64,000 nt of DNA from Dendrolimus kikuchii (GCA_019925095.2 CM034406.1:11775388-11839387), one strand, 5' to 3'; shown: positions 23,616-35,639, numbered from the stretch's first letter. The notes: generated by a model from the letters alone, not told the origin. Numbers and translations: made by a program.

Positions 23616-23664
23616 ATTTATATGTTTTCCGTAATAAAGTGGTTATTACGGAAAACATATAAAT
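23616..23664. repeat. Perfect 22-bp inverted repeat with 5-base loop
   Basis: The left arm 23616-23637 ends in TTTTCCGTAATAA and the right arm 23643-23664 starts TTATTACGGAAAA; all 22 bases pair, around the loop AGTGG. Confidence 0.85.
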
Positions 23665-23754
23665 TACCGTAACAATTTTCTTAATCAGAATATTTGATGT
23701 TAGTAAATTGTAATACTTAATTAATTTCGTTAAATATAAATATTTAACGTGAAT

Positions 23755-23865
23755 TGGTCTCGCGTGACCAAAGGGCTGGCCTATATTTAGGGCAACGAAT
23801 AAGCGTTGCCATACAACGGGGGAATGCGGCCAGCATTTTGGGAACTCTCCCCACCGACAGCGATC
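23755..23865. repeat. Palindromic mini-element, AAGGCTGGC family, copy 2
   Basis: The ends read GACCAAAGGGCTGGCC and GCGGCCAGCATTTTGGG. The core AAGCGTTGCCATACAACG is shared with copy 1. Confidence 0.6.
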
Positions 23866-25001
23866 TGGACTACATCTTTTACTTATAAATATGTTTATAA
23901 TAGTATTTAATTTCTAATTTTTTGTTTGTAGTGCATTTAATTAATTTGCAAAGGAATATTTAAGAAATGTATTTTATATTGGTGATTAGTAAATGATGTA
24001 CTAACCCTGGTGGTTTTGTATAGATTTCCCCTTCCTTCTTCTTTTGTCAATGTTTTCATAAAATGAAAAGTTTTTGTGAGTTTTTACAATTACATTCAAT
24101 ACATATAGTTATCATTTGATACCCACATTGAAGGAGTTGTGAAAAATATATGTAATGGACCATTTTATTGGCGGCTATATAGGATTTAGAATGATACTGA
24201 ATATATTCAATTGTAGTATCATCAGAACTAAAGATGATACCAAATATCCGATCAATTTGTCAAGAGGAGGCAGGTAAAATTTCAATAACTAAGTTTGACC
24301 TAAAAACAACAACAACAAACAGAGCAAGCTAAATAAATCATTTAAAAAATGGAGGGGCCTGTCTCCAACAGTAGGATGTTATGTGTTATTTTATTATATA
24401 AGAGTACTAACTGACGGTGACAATGCCCATTTTGCTGGGTTTCATTAAAAAATTAAAAAACTTTATTAATCACAATTAAATATAGCCTATGTTACGCAGT
24501 AATAATGTAGCTTTCTACTGGTGAAAGAATTTTATAAATAGGTTCAGTAGTTTAAGAGGTTACTTGCTACAAACAAACTCAGAACATATTTAAATATATA
24601 ACACTATCATTCTACGCCAGGCTAGTTTAAACTCAAAACATTTACCTTTTTGTAATATAGTATAGATTTAGAAACAAGACTCCGGAAGTATTAGATTAAG
24701 TATAATGACATATAATTTAATCTGTGATCAAGGCTCAATTAATCAGCAGTTTACAGTGTTCTGAGTATAACACAAGGGCTTAAATTGTTGATTATTAATT
24801 GTAGTTACCATAATTGAATTAAACAGAATCCAATTTGTAATCAATCTCTTAATACAAATTAGTTTAACATAAATGAATTTGAATTAATTATTGCAGACAA
24901 TTTATCAAATCAGCTCTGTTATGTCTACACTGATGAGATACATTTTATTATATATAAGAATTTTATTTAACTCGAAATGTTTGTTAGTTTTTAATTAGTC
25001 G
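23866..25001. other. AT-rich intergenic DNA
   Basis: The only recognisable piece is at about 24350-24400, GGGGCCTGTCTCCAACAGTA followed by TTATTTTATTAT, which looks like a decayed RTE/SINE-B 3' end. Confidence 0.45.
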
Positions 25002-25413
25002 TCATCCAAGTCGCCCAGGGTCTATTTTTCTACTTCGCACGGTCGTCAGCATCCCCCGTATTGAGACTATTTGTATGCATGTCATCCTTATCAACGTCAA
25101 GCCAACATTTGTTGGGCTTCCCCTTCGATCAGGACGCGGAGGCGGCATAGCTAGACATTTGTTCCCCACGTAATTATCCAATCTCCGTAAAACGTGACCA
25201 TACCAGCGTAAGCGACTATCTTGCGGTCTGTCTCCTGTATCACGGACATGAAGCTTGCCGCAGATGCGTGCGTTCTTCACACGGTCTGCCCGCGTGGCTC
25301 CACACATCCATCGCAACATATTCATCTGTCACTTGCTTCTGTCATTCAAGTATAGGCCATTCTACACTGCCATACAAAAGCACAGGTATAATGATGGATT
25401 TATAGACTTAAGC
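25002..25413 (-). pseudogene. RTE-clade RT C-terminal fragment, minus strand
   Basis: The frame 25002-25325 reads MLRWMCGATRADRVKNARI, LRWYGHVLRRLDNYVGNKC and ends near KIDPGRLG. The blocks RWMCG.TR.D.V and RLRWYGHV.RR are diagnostic of RTE-clade proteins. Upstream, in another frame and after a stop, IIIPVLLYGSVEWP continues the family pattern to about 25400. It is cut at its 5' side by the MITE at 25414. Confidence 0.87.
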
Positions 25414-25577
25414 GCTTAGTGCGAGTTTTTTTACTTATCGATTATGTTCAAATTAACCCATTTTTGTATGACACTATTTATGTTTCCCTTCACGGTCACA
25501 AGATGGCGCTAAGTCATTCCCATACAAAATTGCGTTAACTTGAACGTGATCGACTAGTAAAAAAACTCGCACTAAGC
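25414..25577. mobile_element. MITE with about 37-bp TIRs
   Basis: GCTTAGTGCGAGTTTTTTTA at the left is mirrored by TAAAAAAACTCGCACTAAGC at the right. Similarity continues inward through the TCGAT and TTCAA blocks. It abuts the RTE fragment. Confidence 0.85.
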
Positions 25578-25797
25578 ACACTATTATTTTAACTTAAACG
25601 GCATTTGGGGTTTTTATCAATTAATTTGTTTAGATCAAATCTTGAAAGCTGAATCCATTCAGTCAGAAGACTAGTTCCTTTAAACTTTCAACAGCAATTT
25701 TGCATTCTTGTTGGCTCCTGATGACAATACACGAAACTGAAAAAAAACCACTTTTTTTAGTTTTTACAATATAACTAGCGATATTAAAAAAAAATGC

Positions 25798-26060
25798 TGA
25801 CCTCTGTGGTTGAATGGGCTAGCCTTAAAGCGCCCAACAACTCAGTGCAGCACAGAGGCACTGGGTTCTAGTCCTGGCCTGATCAATTTCACGAACTTTC
25901 CGTTATTTACTATGGCCAGAGATCGGCCCCAGAGTGGTCCGTTGTATATTAGTCATAACACAAACATAATTTGCTTAGCTTAGGGTTGTACAATGTGTGT
26001 GTTTGTCTGCCGATTCCTGAAATTTCTTTCTAAGAAATTAATTAATATTTAAAAAACACT
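25798..26060 (+). mobile_element. tRNA-derived SINE (family C), copy 1
   Basis: The head has an A-box-like TGGTTGAATGGGCTAG and a B-box-like GGTTCTAGTCCTGG. The body shares TTATTTACTAT, GCCCCAGAGTGG and GTTGTATATTA with the copy at 33449-33660. Confidence 0.65.
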
Positions 26061-26301
26061 TTTGAAGACACATTTTTGGTTCAACTCCCTCGTAAACAAA
26101 ATGGGGGTCACAGCTTAACAAGCTGAAATACACAAAAGAATAGTCAAATACATTAAATCTGTATATACAATAAATGGCGCGCTATGAATGTAGCGATATC
26201 GGCGTAGCGTCGCGTGTGAGAACTGACTTGTAACCGTTGCCACTAAAAGTGTGTTAAGGATTAAACTAATTTTTAAAGTTAAATTGGATTGATTACATAT
26301 T

Positions 26302-26540
26302 TACAGCCAGGTGGTAGGGAATTTACCCGACTAGATGGCTACCACCCCTGGTCTAAAGTATGTCGCCATAACAACCTTGAGTTGTGTTCCGGTATTAGTG
26401 ACCAGATTCCAGTGTCACTTAAGAGAGCAGCAGCGCATTTGTAGCACCTTTGGTGTTGCAAATGTCTATAGGCGATGGTAACCGCTTTCCATCAAATGGG
26501 CCGTCTGCCTGTCTGCTGAACTCCTGCGATAAAAAAATAA
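26302..26540 (+). mobile_element. SINE-A, lacking the first about 80 bases
   Basis: It runs from ACAGCCAGGTGGTAGGG through GAGTTGTGTTCCGGTATT and GGTAACCGCTTTCCATC to CTGCGATAAAAAAATA. Confidence 0.85.
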
Positions 26541-28360
26541 AAACATAAATTAATTGAGCAAATCCAACTCGCATAAAACCACTTATTTTCGTTGAGAAGG
26601 ACTTAATACAAATGTATTGTAAGTACTTACTTGTTGATTAAGGCAAAGAAAAAGGCAATTTTGAGACAGTAATGGTTGGGTTTGATTAATGGCATGACTG
26701 ATCAAATGAGAATAGCTTGCGTCGCTTGGAAATTGTGCTTAGACATGTTTCAATAGAACAATGAGGAGATTGGAGTAGACTTTGTCAAGGTGATTATTTG
26801 TTAGTAGAAACTTTTATATCTAAGTTGGAATGTCTATAATAAAACACTACGGTGACGGTAATTAGACTGTTTATTCTCTGTTATATAAAACGCAAAACTA
26901 TCCGCAAATTACATACATGTATCACATAAACCTCGTAAGATTTTGTTCAAATTGTGCAGTTTGGAAATAAAATATTTTACTATATTTAATTGAGACTAAA
27001 AATACCAGACCAGTCAAGTGCGTCTCCAATCACGCACAGTGAAAGGATCCGTAGTGGCACAGAATATTTAGGGACTTTGCGATTTAGCTATGGAATACTA
27101 AAAATAAAATATAACTTAAAAAATCCAAATCCGATTACTGAATATACCTTTATCTTGTTGCAACTAATTTTCTTTAATATTATGTTTAAATTATACAACT
27201 TAGAGATTAGAGATCAGAGCCATATATCTTAATTACTGTTGATGTAAATAAGTCTTATAAAATAATTTTACAATTTCTCAAGTATTTTCCAAGAATATCT
27301 CTTCTATATATTAACCAATTTTTTTAATCCTTATTTTATATTACGTGCATAATTTGTAATACAAATTTTCAAATGCAAAAAATATGCACGTTTATATAGT
27401 TTATACGTATAGTTTGCACGCTTTTTATTCTTTTCTGTCTGTATTATAATACTCTGAAAAGTACCAGTTTAAGTTTTTAATACGTATTTTTAATTTTGTT
27501 TGTTGCTTTATTATAAATCATTGGCCGAAGTCCCAATAACAATATGCAAAATAATTTAGCAAAAATCAGTTTAAAGATCAGATTACTAATTTGATCAAAC
27601 GCAGTTTATTGTCTAGCGTAGACATAAAATTACATTATTAAATATCTAGGAGCAATATTGACTAGAAACTTCTAAAGCTCTATAGTAACACTACTGTACA
27701 GCTAAAATATAAATAGAGAATATAGACTATAGAGAAATTCGTGTGTCGAAATTCAAAGTACCTGTTCTACGAAGTACAAGCGACCTTTCTCTAAAGTGTG
27801 TATACATGTACCATATACTAGGTCATACACAAGCACAATATATCTGATATTTTGTGCCCATCTTTGTTATTATGCTACTCTCTTGCCATGATCTTATAAT
27901 GTCAAAAAATATATAAGCAAATTAAGCAATATCTATTCTCACTATGTTTTTATTCAACTGTGTCAACTCTATGAAATTTTGTAATCTCACCGCGCAATAT
28001 GCGTCGGACTTCACGAATGCGTATCATTACTCAAAGTCCGGCGAATAGCGACTAACTTTTTTCCCACACTTTCCATACATTACACATACTGTCATTAATT
28101 GATTTTTAAGATGCAATTATACGTGTTGAAATATTTTATGAATAAAGGTAAAAAAAAAACACAGAGATATAATATAACTTTTTATTTATTTATTATTTTA
28201 ATTAGTTATTAAATCAAGAAAACATAGTTTCATACGTTTATATTCGATATGAAATAAATATATTTACTTGTTTAAGATACAAAACAGGTATTTAAAACAC
28301 ATGGCCAAACATGATATTATAGTGGACACAACAAATAAAACTAAACTATTTGAATTTTAA
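26541..28360. other. AT-rich intergenic DNA
   Basis: I see no gene. The open frame at 26990-27232 lacks any family resemblance. Confidence 0.45.
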
Positions 28361-28561
28361 TCTATCTATATAAATAAAAATGAATCGTGGAAAAGCAGTA
28401 CGCACATAACTCGATAACTACTTTACCGATTTTCATAAAAAAATTTAGTGTGTGTTTGTGTAGGATTTGGAATTGGTAGATTGGAACCGGTAGGTAGCGC
28501 TGGGATCGGGCCTTACATTGTTATTTGTTCAGGGCAGCACAACGTCTGTCGGGACCTCTAG
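28361..28561 (+). mobile_element. Non-autonomous Helitron, 201 bp
   Basis: It begins TCTATCTATATAAATAAAAA directly after an A and ends CCTCTAG directly before a T, the expected A^T insertion with TC...CTAG ends and no target duplication. The 3' block CTGTCGGGACCTCTAG is the counterpart of the start of the 46499-47212 element, read on the other strand. Confidence 0.85.
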
Positions 28562-28658
28562 TTTACAAAAAAACAATATAAACTAATACAATAAAATAAA
28601 ACTTAATATAGTTATATTTTATTCTACCCATAGTCCCTGAAGACTACGTATACGTGGA

Positions 28659-28926
28659 GTTTTTGGCGGGAACCGAAAGGGGACGTTGTCCTGTGCAGTT
28701 TTATTTTCTAAAAATTTGTTAAATTACTTTAAAATGAACAATAGTTGTAGGATATTGATAGTTTTTGAGTAGTAATTATGTGTTTTTGTGAGAAATATGA
28801 ACTGTATAGTAGAATGTGGCCTTTCGAGTTTTCACAAGAACTCCGTTGAATGGTGTGGATTGTAGCCTACAATACAACTGCGCCTGGCTTAAAGGCCTAG
28901 TTGCCAAGCCATAAACTTAAAAAAAA
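28659..28926 (+). mobile_element. Retroelement 3' fragment with 16-bp target duplication
   Basis: ACTACGTATACGTGGA (28643-28658) precedes it and ACTACGTATACGTAGA (28927-28942) follows it, 15 of 16 identical. The end reads GGCTTAAAGGCCTAGTTGCC then AAGCCATAAACTT and poly-A. No coding sequence is seen, so it is a SINE or a short LINE 3' end. Confidence 0.85.
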
Positions 28927-29107
28927 ACTACGTATACGTAGAATATTGAACCTAAGTCACCGTATTCTTGGATAAGGTACCCAGAGGGCTGCCTAGGTTT
29001 CCTCGCTGGATCACCATACAGGTCCGTTGTCTGAGGTCGCCACCAGCCCTCTAATCACCTAAAGAGTCAATGAGATGTTTTAATATTTGTTTATAGAGAT
29101 TCCTGGC

Positions 29108-29190
29108 CTCACTAAATATTATTAACTATCACTAATATTACTAACTATTACTAATATTACTAACTATTACTAATATCACTAACTACTATC
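29108..29190. repeat. Minisatellite, about 19-20 bp unit
   Basis: About four units of ACTAATATTACTAACTATT lie in tandem with single-base differences. Confidence 0.8.
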
Positions 29191-29524
29191 ATATACAAAT
29201 AAGGTAAGTAATGTTTAATAAAATATTACTAACTTTTTTCTTGTCAAAGAACACAATTATAATTTAATAGATCATTATGTACTCTGAGTGCCCTTATACA
29301 ATCTCACAAGTATACGACATAAATAACTCCGGGTCCCTACACAAGTAAGGTGCTAGTTGTCGAGTTTAATTATAAGAATTTACCGCGTCGTTGGATTAGA
29401 CTGGACTGTATAAGGGTGTGTCGTAAATTATATATTATTTCCTTCCCTTTCTATGCAGAGGTTGTAAGAGCATGAAAAAAGAAATATGAACAATAACAAT
29501 ATATACATAATTATGTATATATTA

Positions 29525-30132
29525 GGAAGGAACGTTGAGGAATTTCTTACCCACTACCACCAAAATTAAGCTAGCAGAATCCTTATTAATTCCTATCCTT
29601 GATTATGCTGACGCCAGCTATCTAGATTTAACCCAAGAACAACTTAATAAACTTGAGCGCCTCCAAAATTTTTGTATAAGGTTCATATTTGGACTACGCA
29701 AATTCATATGTCTCTGAATTCCGAAGAACACTCAAGTGGTTGCCAATTCGATTTCGCCGGAATACTCACATCCTTGCTTTTCTCTATAGTATTTTATTTG
29801 TCCCTAGTACTCCTGATTACCTTAAACAAAGTTTTGAATTTCTTTCGTGCTCTCATAATTTACGCCCTTCTACTAAACTTAAATTGAACACTCCTGTGCA
29901 TAACTCAACTTTTTATAACAATTCTTTTACTGTTAAGGCTATACAGCTCTGGAACGCGCTTCCTGTTACAATCAGACAAGCAAAATCGCTAGCGATATTT
30001 AAAACTATGATAAAAAAATACTACCTGTCGTTGGAATATGATATTTAAATTCATTTATAAACATTTATATATTTTGTAGATATGTATTTGTATGGTATGT
30101 ATATTAAGTATATATCTAATATATAAAATTTC

Positions 30133-30183
<51 letters not shown>

Positions 30184-30392
30184 TTTATGTATTTAAGTAA
30201 GTATGTAAGTAGTTTGTACTATATGTTACGTATACCACCATCGCCATTATCATCTCAATTCATTCCTGGGATTGTCTGGAAGAGATCGCTTTTTAGCGAT
30301 AAGACCGCCCTTTGCACATAACTAGATATAATTTTAGTCTTTAAGTTCATGTTTGTATTGGTTTACAATAAAGAGTTATCTATCTATCTATT
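29525..30392 (+). mobile_element. CR1/Jockey-like LINE 3' end
   Basis: It holds a C-terminal RT fragment, a 3' UTR with TGGAAGAGATCGCTTTTTAG and CAATAAAGAG, and a TATC repeat tail (about 30377-30390). A (TA)n tract at 30136-30181 has grown inside the 3' UTR. Confidence 0.8.
29535..30048 (+). pseudogene. CR1/Jockey-like RT C-terminal fragment, one frameshift
   Basis: The first frame (29535-29717) reads KLAESLLIPILDYADASYLD and KLERLQNFCIRFIFGLRK. The second frame (29689-30048) takes over with SEFRRTLKWLPIRFRRNTHI and ends NALPVTIRQAKSLAIFKTM before the stop. Together these make the usual C-terminal region after the RT domain. The shift lies near 29690-29715. Confidence 0.85.
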
Positions 30393-30849
30393 AGAGTTTT
30401 ACTTGTAATTACGCCATGGGTCGAACCCTGGGAAGTATGTGAGCTACATATTGTGAAAGCGCTTAAAATCCGTAGCGTGGCTTAGGAAGAGTTAGTGATT
30501 ATACAGACAGCGACAAAAGCGACTTTGTTTTATACTATGTGAAGATAGAAAAAATATATAAATGTACAGAATACAATAAATTTGTTAAAACACTTCTTTA
30601 TTTGTTAAAAGTATTATTGTACAAAACTAAAAACTGTATCATAGTTATGTTTGTTGAATGGTTATCTTATTTATTTAATATACTCTAATTTAAATACCAT
30701 TATAGTATTCGCGTTATATGAATTAAATTTAAATAAAGTTTCAAACAAAAACATTAATTTTAAACTGAGGTATTGTTTGTAGACCCCTCACGTATGATAA
30801 TATAACATGATAACAAAATTATGATAATATAACATGATAATAAAATTAC
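30393..30849. other. AT-rich intergenic DNA
   Basis: No gene or clear repeat is seen; the short repeat GATAATATAACATGATAA occurs twice near 30795-30840. Confidence 0.45.
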
Positions 30850-31270
30850 GATAATACAAGAGTATGACCGCGACTTTGTCCACGTTTGACGTAGCAAATT
30901 CCCAGGGGATTCCGAGGACATAAATTATCGCAGCATTGAAAAAAGAATGTAAGCTATCGTGATAGAGAAAAATATGTCGAAATAAGCTCATTTTTATGCA
31001 CCCGAACAACGTCAAACCGCGTGAAAATTTTCCCGGGATTCTCAGTATAAAAAATATAACACATTTTATTACATAAAATTTGCTGTCTATCAGTGAAAAC
31101 CGCATCGACATCGGCCGAATAGTTTTGACGTGAAACCGAAATAAACAGACAAGAAATTTAAAAGAAAATGCATCGTATTCTCTATCGTTTATGTAGTCTA
31201 TTCTAGTTTTTTGTTTTTAATAGCTTCAATACACGGCATGCTTATAATTTTATAATATAATAATAAAACT
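30850..31270 (-). mobile_element. Non-autonomous Helitron, minus strand
   Basis: It matches the 14092/45948 family: GACCGCGACTTTGTCCACG, GGGGATTCCGAGGACATAAA, TTTTTATGCACCCGAACAAC, CATCGACATCGGCCGAATAG. The end CTRR is degraded. Its 5' half is duplicated at 31686. Confidence 0.65.
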
Positions 31271-31622
31271 GACCTTTAGATCAAGTAAATGTAATAAGTT
31301 TGTAACACTTTTTCCAATATAATATAACCCTTTTTCCAATATCATTGAAAACACAAGAATGAGACATACTTTCGAGAACAATATAGTAGCAAAAGTTATA
31401 AAATTGCCAATAAATTCGAAATTAGTTCATAACTATAGAATACTTCTCTACGATCCTTTTCAAAAGTACTCATTCTAATATACAACCGTAAGGCTAACTT
31501 TATATGTGATAAATATTTATAGTCTACTCATTAGGGCTACTCACATGTAGTCGAACTTATTCGCATTATAAAATTACGGAGGTAGGCCTAAATATTATCA
31601 CGTAATCACTTTTACAATCAAT
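31049..31622. repeat. Tandem duplication, unit 1
   Basis: About 574 bp nearly identical to 31686-32261, with only a handful of substitutions and small indels. It starts inside the Helitron remnant. Confidence 0.93.
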
Positions 31623-31685
31623 GGGTGTCATTCTGTGCCTCAATTGCGGTGTTCAAGTAAGCCACTTCCCAGCAAGTGTGCATGA
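31623..31685. repeat. Junction segment between duplicated units, MITE-like
   Basis: GGGTGTCATTCTGTGCCTC and CAGCAAGTGTG match the right end of the MITE at 36471-36837. A weaker version follows unit 2 (GTGTTCAAGTAAGTGTCTTCC at about 32287). Confidence 0.6.
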
Positions 31686-32261
31686 AAAAAATATAACACA
31701 TTTTATTACGTAAAATTTGCTGTCTATCAGTGAAAACCGCATCGACATCGGCCGATTATTTATTTGACGTGTAACCGAAATAAACAGACAAGAAATTTAA
31801 AAGAAAATGCATCGTATTCTCTATCGTTTATGTAGTCTATTCTAGTTTTTTGATTTTAATAGCTTCAATACACGGCATGCTTATAATTTTATAATATAAT
31901 AATAAAACTGACCTTTAGATCAAGTAAATGTAATAAGTTTGTAACACTTTTTCCAATATAATATTACCCTTTTTCCAATATCATTGAAAAGACAAGAATG
32001 AGACATACTTTCCAGAACAATATAGTAGCAAAAGTTATAAAATTGCCAATAAATTCGAAATTAGTTCATAACTATAGAATACTTCTCTACGATCCTTTTC
32101 AAAAGTACTCATTCTAATATACAACCGTAAGGCTAACTTTATATGTGATAAATATTTATAGTCTACTCATTAGGGCTACTCACATGTAGTCGAACTTATT
32201 CGCATTATAAAATTACGGAGGTAGGCCTAAATATTATCACGTAATCACTTTTACAATCAAT
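31686..32261. repeat. Tandem duplication, unit 2
   Basis: The second copy, offset by about 637 bp from unit 1. Both units end in CTTTTACAATCAAT. Confidence 0.93.
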
Positions 32262-32398
32262 CATTATCAGCTAACCTCAATTAAGTGTTCAAGTAAGTGT
32301 CTTCCCAGTTTCTGCCGCATGACCTGGTCCTGTCCTTTTCTTAGACATCTTTTATCAGCGGCTTTCCGCAGGTTGACAGTCCTATTATTTATTTGCAG

Positions 32399-32458
32399 AG
32401 TACGTCATAATGAGAGCAGTACGTGCTACGACTAGTCTGCATCGTTTCAGCGACCAAC
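32399..32458 (+). other. Possible short exon between splice-like sites
   Basis: A 60-base stretch lies between an acceptor-like TTATTTATTTGCAG and a strong donor GTAAGTATG. It is more GC-rich than its surroundings and contains an ATG (32410) followed by an open frame MRAVRATTSLHRFSDQ into the donor. No partner exon was recognised, so this may be chance. Confidence 0.25.
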
Positions 32459-32718
32459 GTAAGTATGACCTACTGCGACATTAATTTGCATGTTTTATTA
32501 GCTTGCCCGGTTAATTTGGTTACCTTAAGGATATTTTAGAATAGATTTACAATTCATAATGTATAAATTAAACAATTTATTATTAATGAATACTAAAATT
32601 AGTAGAATGGTCTTGATGATTTTGTGCACCTCGCACTTAGAATGTGAATATGACAAGTCTACGATAATGACAAGTATACTATAATTTTTTTGCCTATTTA
32701 GACAGTTGAGTCTTTTTT

Positions 32719-33018
32719 CCGAGCAAGAACGGATAAAGAATACTATTCTTACAGACGGGTAGGCTACCGTAAGAGTCAACAAAGTAACCCCAGGTGGGAA
32801 ATTGGCTGTCTGGATGGTTACATGGTATATATACATATACGTATACATATGATGGTAACCTAGAGGTATTCCGGCATTAATGGCCAGATTTTAGTTTCCC
32901 TTCGATGTCGGCAACACATTGGCAGCATCTCTAGGTTTGCAAATGTCTATAGGCGACGGTAATCAGTTTCCAATATGTGGACCATCAGCCTGTCTGATGT
33001 TCTCCAGTAATAATAAAA
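32719..33018 (+). mobile_element. SINE-A, diverged copy
   Basis: GCAAGAACGGATAAAGAAT, TTCCGGCATTAATGGCCAG, GCAAATGTCTATAGGCGACG and TGGACCATCAGCCTGTCTG keep the family order. A short TA/GTATAC-rich insertion lies near 32825-32855. Confidence 0.75.
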
Positions 33019-33448
33019 ACTATTTGCTTCGAGTATTATAAATTACAGTATTTTTTAAATACGAAAATTACTTCACTGATGCTCTCTATATTCTAGAGCT
33101 AAAAAAAACTCTTAAACTTGAAATCAAACCCAAAAAGTTAACCGTTTACAAAATTTTTAACAGTACGGCTAAGTGTTGTGTGTCCTTAACATTGGTAATA
33201 GTCTTTGTTTATTGGCAGGCGATAAGGTGCCCACTAAAGATATTTCGTTATGAATGTTTATGACGGTCAAGACTTCAAAGGGATGGGGATAATTCAAAAT
33301 TGTAGTACTTTGTATAGGAATACTATAAAAATAAAATATCTAGTGCGAAAACAGAATTCTGTCTAGTCAAACCTCATCAGTCATGATGAAATTTGGTTGC
33401 AAAACTTACTTAAACCCGCTGTCCAATATGCCCAATAAGACAGTCTCT

Positions 33449-33660
33449 GTGAGTGAGCCAATTGGCAGCATAATTTACTGGATTACAGAGGCTCCGTGTT
33501 CGATTCCTAGCATGGTAAACATAAATAAACTCTCAGTTATTTACTATCGTCTGAGTGGCTAAGATTTGCCCCAGAGTGCGAGTTGTATGTTACACATATA
33601 TAACATATGCGTAACTTGGTTAGCCTGGGAATATACAACATGTGTATTTATAAAATAGAA
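33449..33660 (+). mobile_element. tRNA-derived SINE (family C), copy 2
   Basis: The B-box-like GTTCGATTCCTAGC follows a diverged head. TTATTTACTATCGTCTGAGTG, GCCCCAGAGTG and GTTGTATGTTA match the copy at 25798. Confidence 0.65.
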
Positions 33661-33662
33661 GA

Positions 33663-33780
33663 TTGTTACACGAGAGGTGAAAGTGACATATTTAGGTACG
33701 AGATGATTTGGCGTACGAGCGTAGCGAGGGCGTTAATAATTCGATCGCCTAAATAGGCCTTTCACCCGAGGTTAACACTC
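33663..33780. repeat. Imperfect palindrome, MITE-like
   Basis: TGTTACACGAGAGGTGAAAG and CTTTCACCCGAGGTTAACA are inverted copies, with ATATTTAGG/CCTAAATAG inside. The centre holds GCGTACGAGCGTAGCGAGGG. Confidence 0.65.
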
Positions 33781-34749
33781 CGCCTTTCATTTCAAATATG
33801 AGCAAAGTAAATAAAAACTGATTAGTTAAACAAACAACTACTTTTCTAATAAAATTGGGCGTTAAGTCCATATCTAAATCTGATGGAACGTCATCACGTA
33901 CGTCAAATCTGAAACGTCAAGTTTTCTTTCTATGGTATTCTACCAATTAATTTTTTTTTGTGACTGATGACCGTAAATATTTAGCTCAAATTTATGTTAA
34001 TTAAATAATAATTTATACAAAATTGTTGATATTTTTTATTACAATTTACGCCACGATATATAACAGTGGCTGTAAAAAAAAGTTGGGACATAAGTCGCAT
34101 GTATTTATTATCTATGGTTCGTGTAATTTTTTGATAACAGGGAGAATCGTTTCCCAGGGACGAAAAGTACTGTTTCCATCTCTGTGATGAGGCCACTTCA
34201 AGTGTACTTTCAAAATATGAAAAATATATTAATAAATACCTGCTGATCATGCATCTACCTTATATCTGCGCCTGATTCGAGCCGGGCGTACGTACTTTGG
34301 AAAAAAAAAATTCTTTAGCCTCAATGTTGAGTATTTCTAAATTTCTTCTCCATTTATATTATGGATCTGCACGATTTGTACCATCCATCCATCCATGACT
34401 ATTCAATTTTTTGAAAAATCTTCAAGCTAAACTTCAGCCAAATTGTAGACCTTTGACACCAAACGAGGGAGTTCTTATAACTCGAAAAGTCACATTACAT
34501 TAAACAGTTCTGATTTTTAAAAAGAATTAATATTTTACGTGTTTTATTACCAAAATGTTATACAGTTTTTGAAAATGACATTCAATTTCCATCAGACTCC
34601 GGTCCTAAACTTATTCATTTGCTGTAATCGCTCCCAAACTATATGGCCGTCTTATCCGTACGTGTAATCTCTTAATAGAAAAAATCAGGTGTTAGCCCTC
34701 TGCAATTAATCTGGAAAAGTCATGGTTTGATTGGAATCATATCTACATA
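33781..34749. other. Intergenic DNA without recognised features
   Basis: AT-rich, with a CCATCCATCCATCC run near 34381. No supported gene. Confidence 0.45.
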
Positions 34750-35010
34750 CTAGCTTTTGCTCGCGGCTACTCTTGTGTATATATATAAGTACAGGTATTT
34801 TTATTTTATTAATAAGTCTACGGACTCGAGTTCCGTACCCTTTTTTACAATTTAATTTCGAAGAATTTTTGGAATTTCTACACGCTTCTTGGTTATTTTT
34901 GTTTTTGTGTGTGACATTATTCCATGATATTTGTGTTGTGGTGTACCTTACGAATAACTTATTATATTAATCTATTCTAATTTTAATACTAAACTTATAC
35001 TAATGTAGAG
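34750..35010 (-). mobile_element. Dispersed repeat with Helitron-like edge, inverted copy at 36836
   Basis: CTAGCTTTTGCTCGCGGCTA at the left looks like a reversed Helitron 3' end. CTACGGACTCGAGTTCCGTACC, TACACGCTTCTTGGTTATTTT and GGTGTACCTTACGAATAACT recur on the other strand at 36836-37005. Confidence 0.55.
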
Positions 35011-35287
35011 TGTATCTTTTACATGCTGGTGTTGTGAGGAAGTGCATGTGCAGTGTATGCCTTATGTCTATACCTATATATATTATCCTAACTAGTGCCA
35101 TGTGTGTTATTTTTTCTTTTCTGTGTCTGGGTTATTAATTTTTAGGCTCTTTGTGTGTGTTGGTTTGTTTGTGAAGTGTGCGTGTAATGCAATGCGGTGG
35201 TAGTGTGCGTTGGTGTGGGTATGTGTGTAAGTTTTGTTGTTAGTTAAGTATTTATGATTTTGTGTGGTGTTCTAATTTATTGTTTAA

Positions 35288-35639
35288 CTAGCTGACCCAG
35301 CAAGCTTCGTACCGCCTCAGAATCAATAAATAAAAAAACTTAATGATAATTGCAGAATGTTTCAACTTTAGTAAAAAATGTGGTCAAAACTTAACCGGAA
35401 CGAACATCAAACGCTCGACATTAAAAACAAAAATTAAAGAAAAAAAACTTCACTTTTAAATTTAATTTGATTGCTGAACGACTTTTAATTTAATTGATTT
35501 CAAAATGACGGGACGAACATCAAATGTTTGACAAGTAGGAATAGTTTCTAAGGGAAAGCAACATTGTTGTTACTATATTCAAAACATTTTTTCATATTTA
35601 CTCACCTTTTAAACCTTCCCTAGACTTCCACAAATAATT

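Noticed and set aside
29085..29190. CRISPR-like array
   Set aside because: The units are contiguous without unique spacers; it is a minisatellite in a eukaryotic genome.
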